A stretch of 64,000 bases of DNA from Rhizopus arrhizus. Its lineage: Eukaryota > Mucoromycota > Mucoromycetes > Mucorales > Rhizopodaceae. The translations under genes were made by a program, and so were the position numbers. Below the pieces are notes generated by a model, which saw nothing but the letters and a program-made list of their open reading frames with translations, was not told where the DNA came from and made no database searches. The DNA is taken from the NCBI GenBank assembly GCA_024220505.1, contig JAKZZE010000033.1:124001-188000 (forward strand), in the 5' to 3' direction. Every line of letters starts with the position of its first letter. Position 1 is the stretch's first letter. Positions 28,001-39,632 of this stretch are shown in pieces.

Positions 28001-29122
28001 GCTCGTTGCTTAATTAGTTGATTTAGCTTGTGAACATTTCGTACAACATAACAACTCTCCACACTGCCGATGTTTAAATTATTGTAATACTCTGTTAAAG
28101 CTTGGTCTGTTCTCAGCTGTTCGGGGATCCCAGTGACAATGACTGATCGAGCAACCATTTGCTTTGATTGGTTGAGCAAGTATTTTGCATGAAGATAGAT
28201 GTAGTTGTAATAACTTTGAGTGAGAAAGAAGAATGTGACAAAGGTAACAAAATAAGCAAATACCAAGTAAGCTATGAGTCTATTAGAACCGTCAGGTATT
28301 ACAGTAACCGATACTTTATCCACAGCTGTTATATTTTGAACACTGCTACTGTTACTTGCAGAAGTCACACTGATTGGGAGTAGGATGACTATACCAAATA
28401 AAGAACAAATACCAAAAATCTTTATGCTCATCATTAAAATTGAAGCATCTAGACAGATGAAATTCTAACATTAAATAAAGTGATTTAAATCATATGTCAC
28501 AGTTATTACCAGCACAGCATCTAATCCAACATTAAGTAGCAATTCTTCTGTACCAATCCTTAACAAGGGTATAATCCAGCCAAAATATGAATTTGGTAGT
28601 TCTGGTGGTTTATGTCTATACATAAAATAATTAAATTTTCTCTTTCTTTTCAAGTAAAATTATATTTCACCTTTTCATATTTGCGCGAGGTGCAAATATA
28701 ACAGGTAGTCTAATGATCTAATTAGTTTCCTTATTAATTATTATAGACAGACACACAGTGTACCTTGTTCTTAAGAAGCAAAATGCCAAAAAGAATATCA
28801 CTCCTGCAACAAAACAGATGACGAACTGTACTGATAAACTGCTTGTATTACGCGCACCGCTTACAATAAGATCACTGCCTCCGCTACCAAGTCCCCAATT
28901 TGAAGGAAATATGGGCGCATTAGATGTAATTGATGCTGTAGTATAAATGCTGGGAGTAGGTGTACTATTATTGCCGGATAAAAAGCTAGTGGGCGATGAT
29001 GTAATGTATGATCCATTAGTGGAAACTGTTGGAAAATTTGTAGCTGCAGAGTATGAGGATGCCGTTATTGATGGCACAAGAGAAGTGGGATTTGGTCCAA
29101 GTCCTGTGCTAGTCAGAGACAT
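25007..29122 (-). CDS. CSC1/RSN1 family (OSCA/TMEM63) osmosensitive cation channel
   Basis: The N-terminal exon (from ATG 29122) is Ser/Thr-rich and luminal, then has a membrane segment (VQFVICFVAGVIFFLAFCFL). The next exons give PVIFAPRANMKR, PPELPNSYFGWIIPLL and GLDAVL, the conserved RSN1-N block. The PHM7 cytosolic domain contains ARSVIVTGIPEQLRTDQAL and FVTFDHMSSAVKWM. The pore region is spread over several exons and includes GYPVPLLIFVVVLEYSCISP and YFCFTFFVYKYQFLY. The last exon (26305-25007) ends the membrane domain and adds a cytosolic tail of roughly 380 residues rich in acidic, Ser and Lys residues. The family forms mechanosensitive Ca-permeable channels. The tail is longer than the channel family minimum and may be regulatory. 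Confidence 0.9.
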
Positions 29123-29370
29123 GTCCCGAGAGAAAGAAAAGAAAGACGTAATTGATTGTAAAAAATCAAAAAAACCGATTTTTAAAATCAAATTAATTCT
29201 CAGTTAGCACAATTTAATTAAAAGCAACGACTTTATTGTTTTTTCTTGATGTATGAAAAAATGAAATTTAATATTAGAGAAAAAGGGTGAAAAAATGAAA
29301 AAATTATAGCAAAAAAAAAGGTTTAATTATTTACAGCAGCTTTTTTTAGTAAGCTTCTTTTTCTCTATCT

Positions 29371-30973
29371 TTAATCCTTATTCTTCTTTTCTTTCTTTTC
29401 CTTCTTCTTCTCTTTCTTTTCTTTTTTGTCTTTCTTTTCCTTCTTCTCTTTCTTAGCCTTCTTTGCCTTACTTTCCTCTTCATCGGCTTCCTCGGTTTCT
29501 TCAATCTTTCTCTTCTTATTACTGCTTTCTTCTGGCTGAGCTTCAGTCATAGCAACATCAGCATTGTCATTGTATGCTTGTGCTTTGTTTAACTTGAATT
29601 TGCTTTGATTTTGAACTGAGGTATCTTTGTTTGCTCTAGCAGTAAAACGACCTTCCAATAAATCAATACGAGCTTCAACCTTGGTGCGACCATCAACACC
29701 AACATCATTGGTTTCAGATTCACCTAAAGCATCTACTCTAAGAGCCAAAGCGGTCTTGGCAGCAAGGAGACGAGCAACCTTTGCCTTGTGCTTAGGTCCA
29801 GCTTGACCAACCAAAGAGGCATGATAGATTAAACCGTACTTGGGTGTATTATGTTTTGTCTTCAAGGCACGGAAAAGAGCCTTTTCGGCGCCTAGAATTT
29901 GGATGGTAGAGGCAGGCTGCTTAGAAAGTTGCATAAGAGAACCAGCGTGAGAGATCAAACGTGCTCCAACTAATTCACCAACAAGAGCAGTCAAATTAGG
30001 AGCAATGGCGTTCATACGGTTCTTCAAGTATTCATATAATTGATTTCTGTATTCAGTAATGTTGATCACTTGGTCACAAAGACCAAAAATGTTTTGCAAA
30101 TCTTCTTCAGAAATTTCAGTACCCATGGAAATTTCAGCGGCCTCCTTAACTTCAGTTTCAAGCTCTTCAGGAAGAATGCTTGACAAGTCAGTTTCTTGAG
30201 CATTAGTACGATAACCCATAGCCTTAACAACCTTGGCAAAAGCAAGATTATCAACAATAATCTTGTTCATTTCGGGAAAGTGCCAGCCGTACCATTCTTT
30301 ACAACGCATAGCATATGTATTGAGTTCTTTATCGAGATCATCCAACAAAGCAATAGCTTGCACAATCATAGTGTCAACCTTATCAGGGCTAAACTTGAGC
30401 TTATAACGAGAAAGAGAGTGAGAAAGACCAAGAGACATAGCAGAAAGATCAGAGTGGGAAAGGCCAGTAACAAGAGACTCGAATTGTTCACGAATACCTC
30501 TGTAAAGCTCTTGAACAGTTGAATCAGACAATACTTTGATGCCTAACTTCTTGCTAATAGAGGAACCTGGATAAAAAACAAGTTAGCTATCCTTCCAAAA
30601 AAACCGTGTATGTGTTGTGTATCATACCTAATTTAGGGTCGCTAATGATCAATTGTTCTTTGTTCATATCTTTGATTTCTGATTGCAAAAACTTCTTCAA
30701 GTTTTTGGGCATCTTTCCTTCAACAATACCGGTTACTGCAGACAAAGCATCGGTAGTATTTTCAAATTTTTCAAAAGCCTTTAATTTGACACTAAATAAA
30801 TAGGTGGACGTTAGTTAAAAACACAAAAACTTTTTACTTTTTTTTTTTTACACATTGTTAGCAGTTTCTGCATCTTGAAATTCTTTGTAAATTTCTTCTG
30901 GCTTGTTTAACTTGCTATCCTTGACAAGTTTAAACAAAGCATAACCGGCAGAGGTTTCGTAAAGAACGAGCAT
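29371..30973 (-). CDS. NOP58: NOP58, box C/D snoRNP core protein
   Basis: The start at 30973 gives [16 protein letters not shown], the NOP58 (not NOP56) N-terminus. Three exons follow. The last (from 30531) begins [20 protein letters not shown] and contains the coiled coil and the Nop domain: [71 protein letters not shown]. The C-terminus has the KKE/KKD repeats typical of yeast Nop58. It is complete. With NOP56, fibrillarin and SNU13 it forms box C/D snoRNPs that guide 2'-O-methylation of rRNA in the nucleolus. Confidence 0.97.
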
Positions 30974-32085
30974 TTTTTAACGAAAGAGAGAAAGAGATTG
31001 AAAAATTGAGAAAGGAAAGTTTTTTCCTGAGGGCATTTAGATAACACAGTCACGGACTCAGTCCAGTAAAAAAAAATAAGCCTCCCTAACGAAAAAGCGT
31101 CGCATGGAATTTAAACTCAAGCCACAAAAACACCAAGTGCTATAAAGAAATACAACAAAAGAAGCATGAACTTGGAATCATTTAGTAATAAACGCACTAC
31201 AAGGAAACAATGCATGTTTCTACTAGTTGAAACATGTGAATATCTTGATATGTTCCCAATATGTTACCATGCGCCTTATAAAAGTAATGTAGAAGTTCCA
31301 CTAATAGTTCTATCTATAACTGATTGTATTGTGCTTTATATATATATATAAAGGAAATGATGGATAGAAATTAACTGCTCAAATAGCAAGAACTGGTGCT
31401 TGTTGGTCAAAAGAAAAGCCAATAACTTTAAATTTATAACATGATTACCAATCATCCCTTTTTATAAGCTTGATAAGCTGATGCAGCTGTTATTACTATA
31501 GTTGACCTAAACGATACAAAGTACATCTCTTTTTAACTAAGGCCCTGAATCGCAGCACAAGGAAAATTTTATATTTGGAAAATGTTAGAGCAATAGTAAA
31601 TTGTGTTAGATCCAAATGTCATTCCTTTGTAGAAGCTTTTACTTTGATGGAAATAAGAATGCAAAAATCATATATTGATGATAAAATAAATTGTCAAGCA
31701 AAAAACTTAAATCACTACATTTTTATATTCTCTTTCACTATTGTAGGCATACCAATAATTGAAACTATCATTCAAAAAGCACAATGTTGTATAAAAATAA
31801 CAATTGCGAGGTCGCTTATTTTAAAAAATTAAATGTATGTAATAAAGAGTTGTTATTCTGATTTTAATAAAGTCATTGATCTTTTTCGAGCCTTGTCATT
31901 TTTGACCCTTTATTACTGTTTTATGACACTCTTTTGCAGTTTACTAACTGGATAGTACTCATGCAGTTTCTGTTTAAAAGCAATTAATCGCCTATCAACT
32001 TGGATAAAGTACTGACTGAAACTTTCTAGGCAAGTAATTATCAGGAAAATGGTCTGAATTATATGTCAGTATTTGAACTTTTTTT
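30974..32085. other. Start of gene-poor region
   Basis: NOP58 promoter followed by AT-rich sequence with a (TA)n stretch near 31338-31350. No recognisable gene. Confidence 0.6.
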
Positions 32086-32640
32086 TTTCTTTACAGGAAC
32101 TATTGATCCAAAGTAATTGCCAGACTTTATCAGAACACATATATCACTTCTCATGGTATTAAAAATGAATAAAGCCACTGCTTAGAAAAGGTGACTTTAC
32201 GCTTTTAAATAAGTAGAGGTTGATCTCACCAACATACTTTGATGCTAAATATTCAACCAACACCATTAACTCAATTATCTCTGGTCGTTGTTTATCGCAT
32301 TAAGCCCTACCAAACCAGCTTTGTTACAAAGGATTTCATTGCAGAGAACGACTTGATGATTCAGAATGTAGTGAATGCTTTCATCACTTTCATTGTTCTA
32401 ATATTATCCTGACTCTAGAAGAAAAAATGGTTGAATTCGTACGTCAGATCTACGCCCAATTTTATGGTACATTATTTCTTGCACTCTGATAGCCGAAACT
32501 GTTTTTGGTCAAATTTTCCATGTTAATATTAATTGCCATGCCATCAAAGTTATCCATCAGCAGCCTGGACTACTTCAAGGCGATCCTCCTGTTCTTTTGT
32601 TGTTTAAATTGACATTTGAGCCAGTTCACTAACATAATTT
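32086..32640 (+). pseudogene. Relic of a LINE-type reverse transcriptase
   Basis: Translation near 32540-32640 reads HQQPGLLQGDPPVLLLF and KLTFEP, matching the RGLRQGDPLSPLLFNLAxEP block of L1/Tad-like reverse transcriptases. Upstream pieces (LEEKMVEFVRQIYAQFYGT) fit the region before it. Stops occur throughout and the YxDD motif was not found. This fragment is from a different LINE lineage than the 13.6-kb copy. Confidence 0.5.
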
Positions 32641-34355
32641 CACTTGTTCAATTTTAAAGCGCTTCCTGTGTCGTATTTATCTATTAAATACTTGTTGTTC
32701 GTACGAGATTACTCAAATATTATATGAGAAACAATAAGTACTGAATGCATAATATTATTTAGTACATATTCTTTAAAACTTCTTTCTAATGTTTACCGTA
32801 TAGAAAATTTTATATTATTCAAGCCCAATAATATAATTGGTCTTGAATTCACTTCGATTCCTGATTAATTCCATTTTCTATATAAAAGCGTAGTGTGATT
32901 AAATGGGTTCTCTCTCCCGTCTTGAAATCTAATAAAGAGGCTATATAGAGTCTCATTCACTAGGTTTTCAAGTACTATTTCCTTTTATTTCTCAAATTTA
33001 TTATCTGCAAATATCTCAACACTGTCCATAACACTGTCCACAATACTGTCTGTGATTATTGGGGTAGCTTGTAGTCAATTAAAATTGAAAATAAAGTGAA
33101 AATGAGAAACTTGATAATCGATGAATCTCTTGAACCTCTTTATTGAGTAAAGACAGGAGATAAATCCCATTAAATACAAACTACGTCTTATTTTATAAGA
33201 TTAAAAAATATTTCTATATTGAAAGTAGACTTGATACAAAAATGAACCCTTTATTCGTATGTTACTACACTTTAATAATAAAGATGATAGGAAATGAGAG
33301 GTCTTTAAATCACAAGTAAAGTTTATGCAGAAAATGGTTGTACAAACGATAACATTGTCTTCTCTATTATAATGCAATTTTCATAAAAAGTGATTAAAGA
33401 TTCTCTCCTTCTTCTTTCTTTGGACTCAATTTTCAGTCTATTAGCTACAAAAACAAAATATGTCGTTATATTTATTTATTCGTTAGCTTAGTGAGGCTTT
33501 TTTCGTTTATTTACCGTTTCAAAATAGATAAACAAGTTTTTTGAGCTCTTAGAAAATCAAGAATGAGGTAATAATTCTCTCTAATCGTGCAATAGTATGA
33601 TTGGTTGTTGCATGTCTAACATTCCATTAAATAAAATATAAAAAGAGGTTTAATTGAAGCATACTCTTTTCTTTTCAAGATCATGTATCTGATGTACGGC
33701 CTATTGTAGATGAAAGTAAAATTCTAGACTACTCTGCCACTGGTTAACTTATTTCCCATTGTCTAAACAAGGTTTGTGGTAGATAGGGAGTCATATTCTA
33801 GTTTACCCTTTCCGCTGGTGATTTCCATTGCTTTTATGAGAATGTTTAACTCATAAAAGCCCAGTAGCTCTTCGGAATTTACTGTTATTTTTTTTTATAT
33901 TTAAGTAAAATCAAATGAAAAAATTGAAAAAGTTGGAAAAGATTAACCATTTTACTTAATAGATATACGCACATGCACTTCGTGCCCTTTGTATTTTATA
34001 AAAGTAGTATAAGCTCAGCAATATTTTATGCTTTCTTTTTTTTTAATCCAAGGTGTACAGTTTTAAGCTTAATAAATTTTTATTTTAAAACTTTTTTGGA
34101 GTAATCATATTTCAATCAGTTAGAAGAATCTAGCAAAAATGCAACACATCAAGTTGAACAAATGACAGTGTTTTTTTTTGTTTATAAATATATAAAAACA
34201 ATCACACCAAATAAAATACTAAAACAAAATTTTTAACAAATATGGCAGGTAAGTTCAAGACCAATTAATACATGTGAACCTAAGCTTGGGACTTCAAGTT
34301 TTGAGAAAAGAAAGGTTCACATATTTATTTTATAAATATACCCATAAAATAATTT
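32641..34355. other. AT-rich spacer
   Basis: No open frame with recognisable content. It probably contains old repeat sequence. Confidence 0.5.
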
Positions 34356-35358
34356 TCAGAACCCTGTTACACCGCTTTTAGTTTTAATAACTGCTTCACA
34401 TCGCCTCTTCATGCCTCGAACTAATCGGTCGGCAAACTCATCATCTAGTTTTGCCCATCCTTCTTGTAGAGCCGCCTTCAATTGCTCCAAGTTTTGACTG
34501 ACAGTCTTTTTCTCTCAATTTGCCTTTCAAGAGCATTCCGTACATGCTCAATGGGATCCAAATTAGGGATTTGAGCAGGCCAGTGCTCAAAACTCCTAAT
34601 TTGGTGGGTTTCCTTCCACCCTCAAGCATAACCATCTGTATGACAGGAAACTCCATCCTCTTGGAATATAAAACTCCTTTCCTGATGCATCGTGACATTT
34701 GTAAACCAAGGATAAAACCTGTTGGCCAAAATATTGATGTATGTTTCTTGGTCTACAGAACTATTATCAATAGTTTCTAAAGATCCACAACCTCCTTCCA
34801 AAAAGCACCCCAGACCATAGCACCACCGCCATCCCACTTGACTGTAGATGCTATATTTCTTTCGTCATAACGCTCTCTTTCCTTCCTGAGTACTTTTTTA
34901 CCGCGTTTACTGCCTTCCACACAAAAGCGCGATTCATCAGACCAAACAACGTTTCTCTATTAATCTTTGGTCCAATTGAGGTACTCCTTCACCCATTGTA
35001 GCCTAATTTTGCGGTGTCTTGCAGTCCATCTAGCCTTGTGAGCTGCTCTGTACGATTTGAAGTCACGTCGATCGACATACGAACGAAGAGTTTCTATACG
35101 AACAAAAACATCCAGCTTTGCCGACTCCATGTTTACTTCTTTATAAGAGGCAAAAGGATCCTCTCTAACTATTCTCTTCAAGCACCTTTTAGTTCTTTCA
35201 TTTATTTCCAATGGTCGCCTTGTTTGCTTGTGAGGTAAAGGGCTATCATAATTATTAATCTTGATTTTTATATCTTGCACAGTGGACTTGTTCAATCCAG
35301 CAAGTTCTGCAATCTCTCTAATCGCATGGTGTGTTCCAAGAAGATAAAAAAGCCCCAT
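34356..35358 (-). pseudogene. Dead Tc1/mariner transposase
   Basis: Read on the minus strand from 35358, the helix-turn-helix is present (HHAIREIAELAGLNKSTVQD). It is followed by DPFASYKEV and ARHRKIRLQWVKEYLNWT, then two consecutive stops (near 34965), then VVWSDESRFCVEG (first catalytic Asp). A frameshift precedes SFIFQEDGVSCHTDGYA (second Asp). Another leads to the degraded PNLDPIEHV (catalytic Glu), and the end is GMKRRCEAVIKTKSGV. The order and spacing fit Tc1 DD34E elements. Terminal inverted repeats were not found by eye, so the ends of the element are unknown. Confidence 0.85.
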
Positions 35359-36285
35359 GCTTTACTTTCTTTTGTTTCATCTTCATATATAATTAAGGAT
35401 CATGCACAGTCTATGGAGATTCGAGCTAACATATTTTTTTAATGAGTTAATAGATGAAAAAAGACAATTTTATTTTGTTATGAGGTTAAAATTATCCTCA
35501 ATAGATTTCTTTGTTCGAAGATTATTTTGGGACCATTGTATTATTATCCCCCCCTCCTTTTTTTTTAGTAAAAATTGTAAATCAAAAGAAAAAAGAATTC
35601 ACTCAAACCTTAGCTTATCCATACAACTCTTTCTGTAAAAGTGATCATTACTATCGTTTCTTATAAAATGAATAAAGGAAAGAACTTTCACAGCCACGTG
35701 TAACACAGTATGTAAGGATATTTGATTGACATATGATTTTAACAAGAGAAAAAAGGGGAGTAAAAATATCCATGGGAAAAGTTCAAAAGTACTAAACTAT
35801 CTTTATTAAAGCTAATTACTATGAAAAGTAATCATTTGATTGCTTTGTTATTTCTTGAAAGGAACTTATCTCATTAATGACTGCGTAAATAAATTTTTTT
35901 TATACGTTACCTAAAAAGATAATGAAATACAAGGTTTATGCTGTGTTACTTTCATCATTTGCTTGCATGAGCTATTTAAATAAATGATGATTTGAAAAGA
36001 AATAAGGCCTTTAATTAAGTAAATTAAATATGCCTTGAATGTTGCTTTTTCATTTATTGTTTTCACTGCTATAAGCAAAATAAAATTGTGAATAGGATTG
36101 CCTTTTTTGAATTCGCCGTTTGTCTGAAATACGGTATGCAAAGGGATAATGTTTGGAAATGATAAAGTAAATAGAAAGCCAAGAAAATCATTTTATAAAA
36201 TATGGATACTAAACTTATTGTAAACAATGAGTCATTTTTTTAAAAAAAAAATATAAATACACAGCCTTTTCATCTTACAAAAATA

Positions 36286-36515
36286 TTATTCTTATCGTTC
36301 TCATCATCATCTACTGTGTAAATATATAAATATATAAATCTATGCCAGATTATAATTCACTTAGTTGTCTAGTTATGCATCCTTTCTTATCTTATAAGCA
36401 ATTGTCATTCACATTATTCTTATTGTGCTCATCACTCTCATGTCATCTATTGTGTAAATACATAAACTTATAAATCCATGTCATGATTACAATTCATCTA
36501 GTAGTAGTTGTCTAA
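36286..36515. repeat. Imperfect tandem duplication (unit about 125 bp)
   Basis: Both halves contain ATTATTCTTAT(C/T)GT, then CTCATCA, then TGTGTAAATA(T/C)ATAAA, then AT(A/T)ACAATTCA-like sequence and AGTTGTCTA. The start-to-start distance is about 125 bp, with diverged spacers. Confidence 0.7.
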
Positions 36516-36764
36516 TAGTACTTCAAATAACCAAAATTTATCAAACCTGTCATAATTTATTTTTGGCTAATTATACACTCACTTGTTGGCTTTGGTATCA
36601 ATCTACTTTATGCTTCTGCCTTGTTCATCTGCTTCAAGCTACTGTCATCTTGTCAATCTGCTCAAAAGTCGCTGCTACCTCTACTTGGCTCAATACTGGT
36701 AGCAACCTTCTTTTGTCTCGGCTTGTGGGAACGGATAGTTTGGTTCCGAAGAGCTCTTGCATAT

Positions 36765-37915
36765 GTAGTGACCGCCAGATCTTGTTAAGTAGATTAGACT
36801 TGATTGTAATAAGGTAACTTGATAAGAGTTTTGAAAATGTTTACAATGAAGACAATTTACTTCAAGAAACTTGTCCTGATTATACTTAAAAGTGATATAC
36901 AAAAAGATTCAGAGATAAAGGTATTTGGCTAATTGGAAATATAACAAAATGAAGTGATTTGAGGGAACTTAGAAGCTAAGGTAAGTAATTTAAAATAGAA
37001 ATAAAAACTTGTCTTTTTTATAGACAAAGAAAGTTAAGTTTGATTTTGATATAAGGTCCACAAAATCAAATGAAATCACAAAATATAGCCATTGTACCTT
37101 GTTAATACTTGGGATTTGGATTGTATTAAAGTGATGTAGATTTGTTTAGTTTGAGATTTGAAGCCTTGAACGACTTGAGTTTGATTAACTTGATTGAACG
37201 CTTAACAGTTCTTTTGATAGAGTAATTTGGCTTTGAGTAGTGACCACCAGATCTTTATAGATCAATAAGGCTAAGAATAAGATTGGTTTATAAAAGATGA
37301 AAAATAAAAGGGATCTTTCTTGATTCGTGATAACTGAGGTATCAGATCAGAAAGAATAAGTAAAAATAAAAAGAAAAGGTAATTGTGACAATAAGAAAAG
37401 GCTGGTTTTTAAGCGCAAGAAGATTTGATTTATTGAATGTCTGTTATTTTGTTTAAAATATTCATCTTATTTATATAAAAAAAAGGCATGGCTTATTGTT
37501 TATGTTGTTTGCTGAACATCAAAATTTGTTCTTGTGATCATCATTGTTCTCCAGATCCAAAATTTTATCATTTGTGCTACACCATTATTGGTGTTAATGT
37601 CAACAGATTCTTCGTCACAACAATATAACTTCCGAAGAAGCTGTGAGATTGGAGCTTATAGGGTTTATATAGTATAAAATAGGTTTGTTTTATAAGATTC
37701 TTGATGTGAGACCAAAGTTTCGAATAGAGTTTGGATCCCAAAGTGGTAATAATTTGAATATAGGTTCGCTTGTAATAAGTAATCACCAGATCTTGTTAAG
37801 TAGATCAAACTGTTGTGAATAAAATAAAGTAAAAATATAAAAAAGAGGGATTACAATGAAGTGTATTTGCTTCAAGGGACTTCTTGTTCTTGATATTAGG
37901 TAAAATAAAAGAAAA
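36765..37915. repeat. Three copies of a non-coding repeat (direct orientation)
   Basis: The core CACCAGATCTTGTTAAGTAG (with minor changes) occurs at 36765-36797, 37237-37267 (partial) and 37778-37810. Copies one and three are longer: both continue through an ACAATGAAG...TTTGCTTCAAG-like segment to about 36900 and 37915. The start-to-start spacing of the long copies is about 1.0 kb. Confidence 0.7.
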
Positions 37916-38170
37916 ACAAAAGAGATTTACTTTGTATGATATTTATTAAAATAATCAAAAAGTAAAGTAAAATAAAAGTTCAAAAGTAAGTAAGTCAAGA
38001 GTAAGTAAGTAAGTATAAGAAATATTGAAGTTATTTATATGTTTTTGGCTTTTCTGATTATATGCTGTTTTTGATGATTTTGTAGATATTCTGTATTTTT
38101 TGTATTTTTCTGGATTTGAATTAGTTGGAGAGAGAAAAGTCAAATGCTGCATTGTGTTACACAGTGTAAC

Positions 38171-38193
38171 ATGACTGAAAAAAGACAAAATAA
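38171..38193 (-). terminator. RNA polymerase III terminator of tRNA-Pro
   Basis: On the tRNA coding strand, the sequence directly after the discriminator region contains TTTT and then TTTTTT, the usual Pol III stop. Confidence 0.7.
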
Positions 38194-38197
38194 TTAG

Positions 38198-38270
38198 GCC
38201 GAAGCCGGGATTCGAACCCGGGACCTCGTGTATCCGAAACACGCGTGATAATCCTCTTCACTACATCGGC
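38198..38270 (-). tRNA. tRNA-Pro (anticodon CGG)
   Basis: The minus strand folds as a complete 73-nt cloverleaf without intron. The acceptor stem is GCCGATG/CTTCGGC (one mismatch), the D stem GTGA/TCAC, the anticodon stem CGTGT/ACACG with loop TTCGGAT (anticodon CGG), the variable loop is AGGTC, and the T arm is CCGGG-TTCGAAT-CCCGG. The A box (TAGTGAAGAGG) and B box (GGTTCGAATCC) are intact. A T-rich stretch (TTTT, then TTTTTT) follows within 25 bp as a Pol III terminator. CCA is not encoded, as expected. Confidence 0.92.
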
Positions 38271-38942
38271 GTTCGAATTTTTAAAAAATATTATAAAGTA
38301 TAATTTCAGATATAATCACGTGACCAAATCACGTGATTGTCACGCTTATTTTTTGATAGCATACCGCTTTTTACTTGTTGTTTTTTAGCAACTTGCAGCA
38401 TCAACAGGAACTTATTTTTTCTTTACTCCTTCTCATTCCACTTCCCATAATTAATTAAAGCATCTTACAAAGCATAAAATAGAAATATATGAAAATAATA
38501 TAAATACTAGATGAATGACATTAAGAATAAACTTTTGCAGTTTCGTCAAATTTTGCACCTTTATTTAATTTGAAATCACAGGAGCATGATATTTATGATG
38601 AACATGAGATTTCATTCCTCGAGTTGAAGTTATCATTTACAAAAAGTTATGACTTTGTTATAAATCTGAATTTTATCATGCAATTACTTTGTGAAAAAAT
38701 ATCAATCATATCCACAAAGTTTAGTTGCAACCCTAAAAGGCAAATTCTTTTTTAAGACTATGTTTAACAGAAAAGAAACAATATTACTATAGCTGTATCT
38801 TAGTACATATAATATTAAAATATACCGGTTGCTTTTTTTTTGTGTTAGTCATCTATGTGGAGCAGGCATGTCAATATTTTTTGATTAAAATGAACAAATA
38901 AGTCAAATAACCCATGAGTTTCTTTAACCTCTTTATTGTATA

Positions 38943-38982
<40 letters not shown>

Positions 38983-39632
38983 TATTCAAAGGAAATCACA
39001 TCTTAGAATATAACCATATGATTTAGGTTTCAAGATAGTACGGTATAAGTTATGTAGGCTGTTTATCGTTTATAGCGCTTTGTGCTATAGATGATATATA
39101 GTCAAATTCTTAGCCTAAGGATTTTGAGTGATCTCAAACAACATTATAAGCAGAATTTATATTTGAACCTTCTGATCAAATTTGTAAGGGCTCCAAACTA
39201 TTGTTTTGATACTGTAACACAATATAAAGCACCAGAGGCAAAGTGTAAAAAATCACATGCTTAATTTGTGAAAGCCTTAACCAATTTACAAGTGAGGAGT
39301 CATGGCCACCTTTCCTCTAAAAGAGCAACCAAGTGATTCATAAAAATACTTGTTCAATAGAATTATTATGAATATTTGGCGGCTAATACTTTTTTTTTGT
39401 ATATATTGATTTATGAGCACAAAGAAAGGATATCCTCCTGAATCAATAGATCAACAACGTCATTGTTTCAGAATAGCCAACTACGTATGAATGTCGTTTA
39501 TTTCATGCAATTCATTCATTTTATAGTAAAAAAAAATCTTGACGAATAAAATGGGATGCATAAAAAAATTAAAAATAAAGACTGAATTACTTTTGTCATA
39601 CTCTCTTTATTTTATTTTTTCGCAAAAGAAAA
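38271..39632. other. Intergenic region with GA microsatellite
   Basis: tRNA upstream flank and AT-rich sequence. A (GA)n microsatellite lies at 38948-38980. No gene seen. The last 60 bp before 39633 are T-rich and serve as the leader of the next gene. Confidence 0.6.
38948..38980. repeat. (GA)16 microsatellite
   Basis: Perfect dinucleotide repeat of about 33 bp. Confidence 0.95.

Larger units (their letters stand above)
35359..38197. other. Gene-poor region with dispersed non-coding repeats
   Basis: This is AT-rich and holds a tandem imperfect duplication (36286-36515) and a dispersed repeat unit (36765-36900, 37237-37267, 37778-37915), described separately. No gene recognised. Confidence 0.6.

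Noticed and set aside
30196..30522. Plus-strand 108-codon frame over NOP58
   Set aside because: Antisense shadow of a conserved exon.
36286..37915. LTR retrotransposon with coding region
   Set aside because: Repeats are present but no gag, protease, RT or integrase could be found between them.
38948..38980. CRISPR-like or satellite array
   Set aside because: It is a simple GA microsatellite; the genome is eukaryotic and no spacer structure exists.
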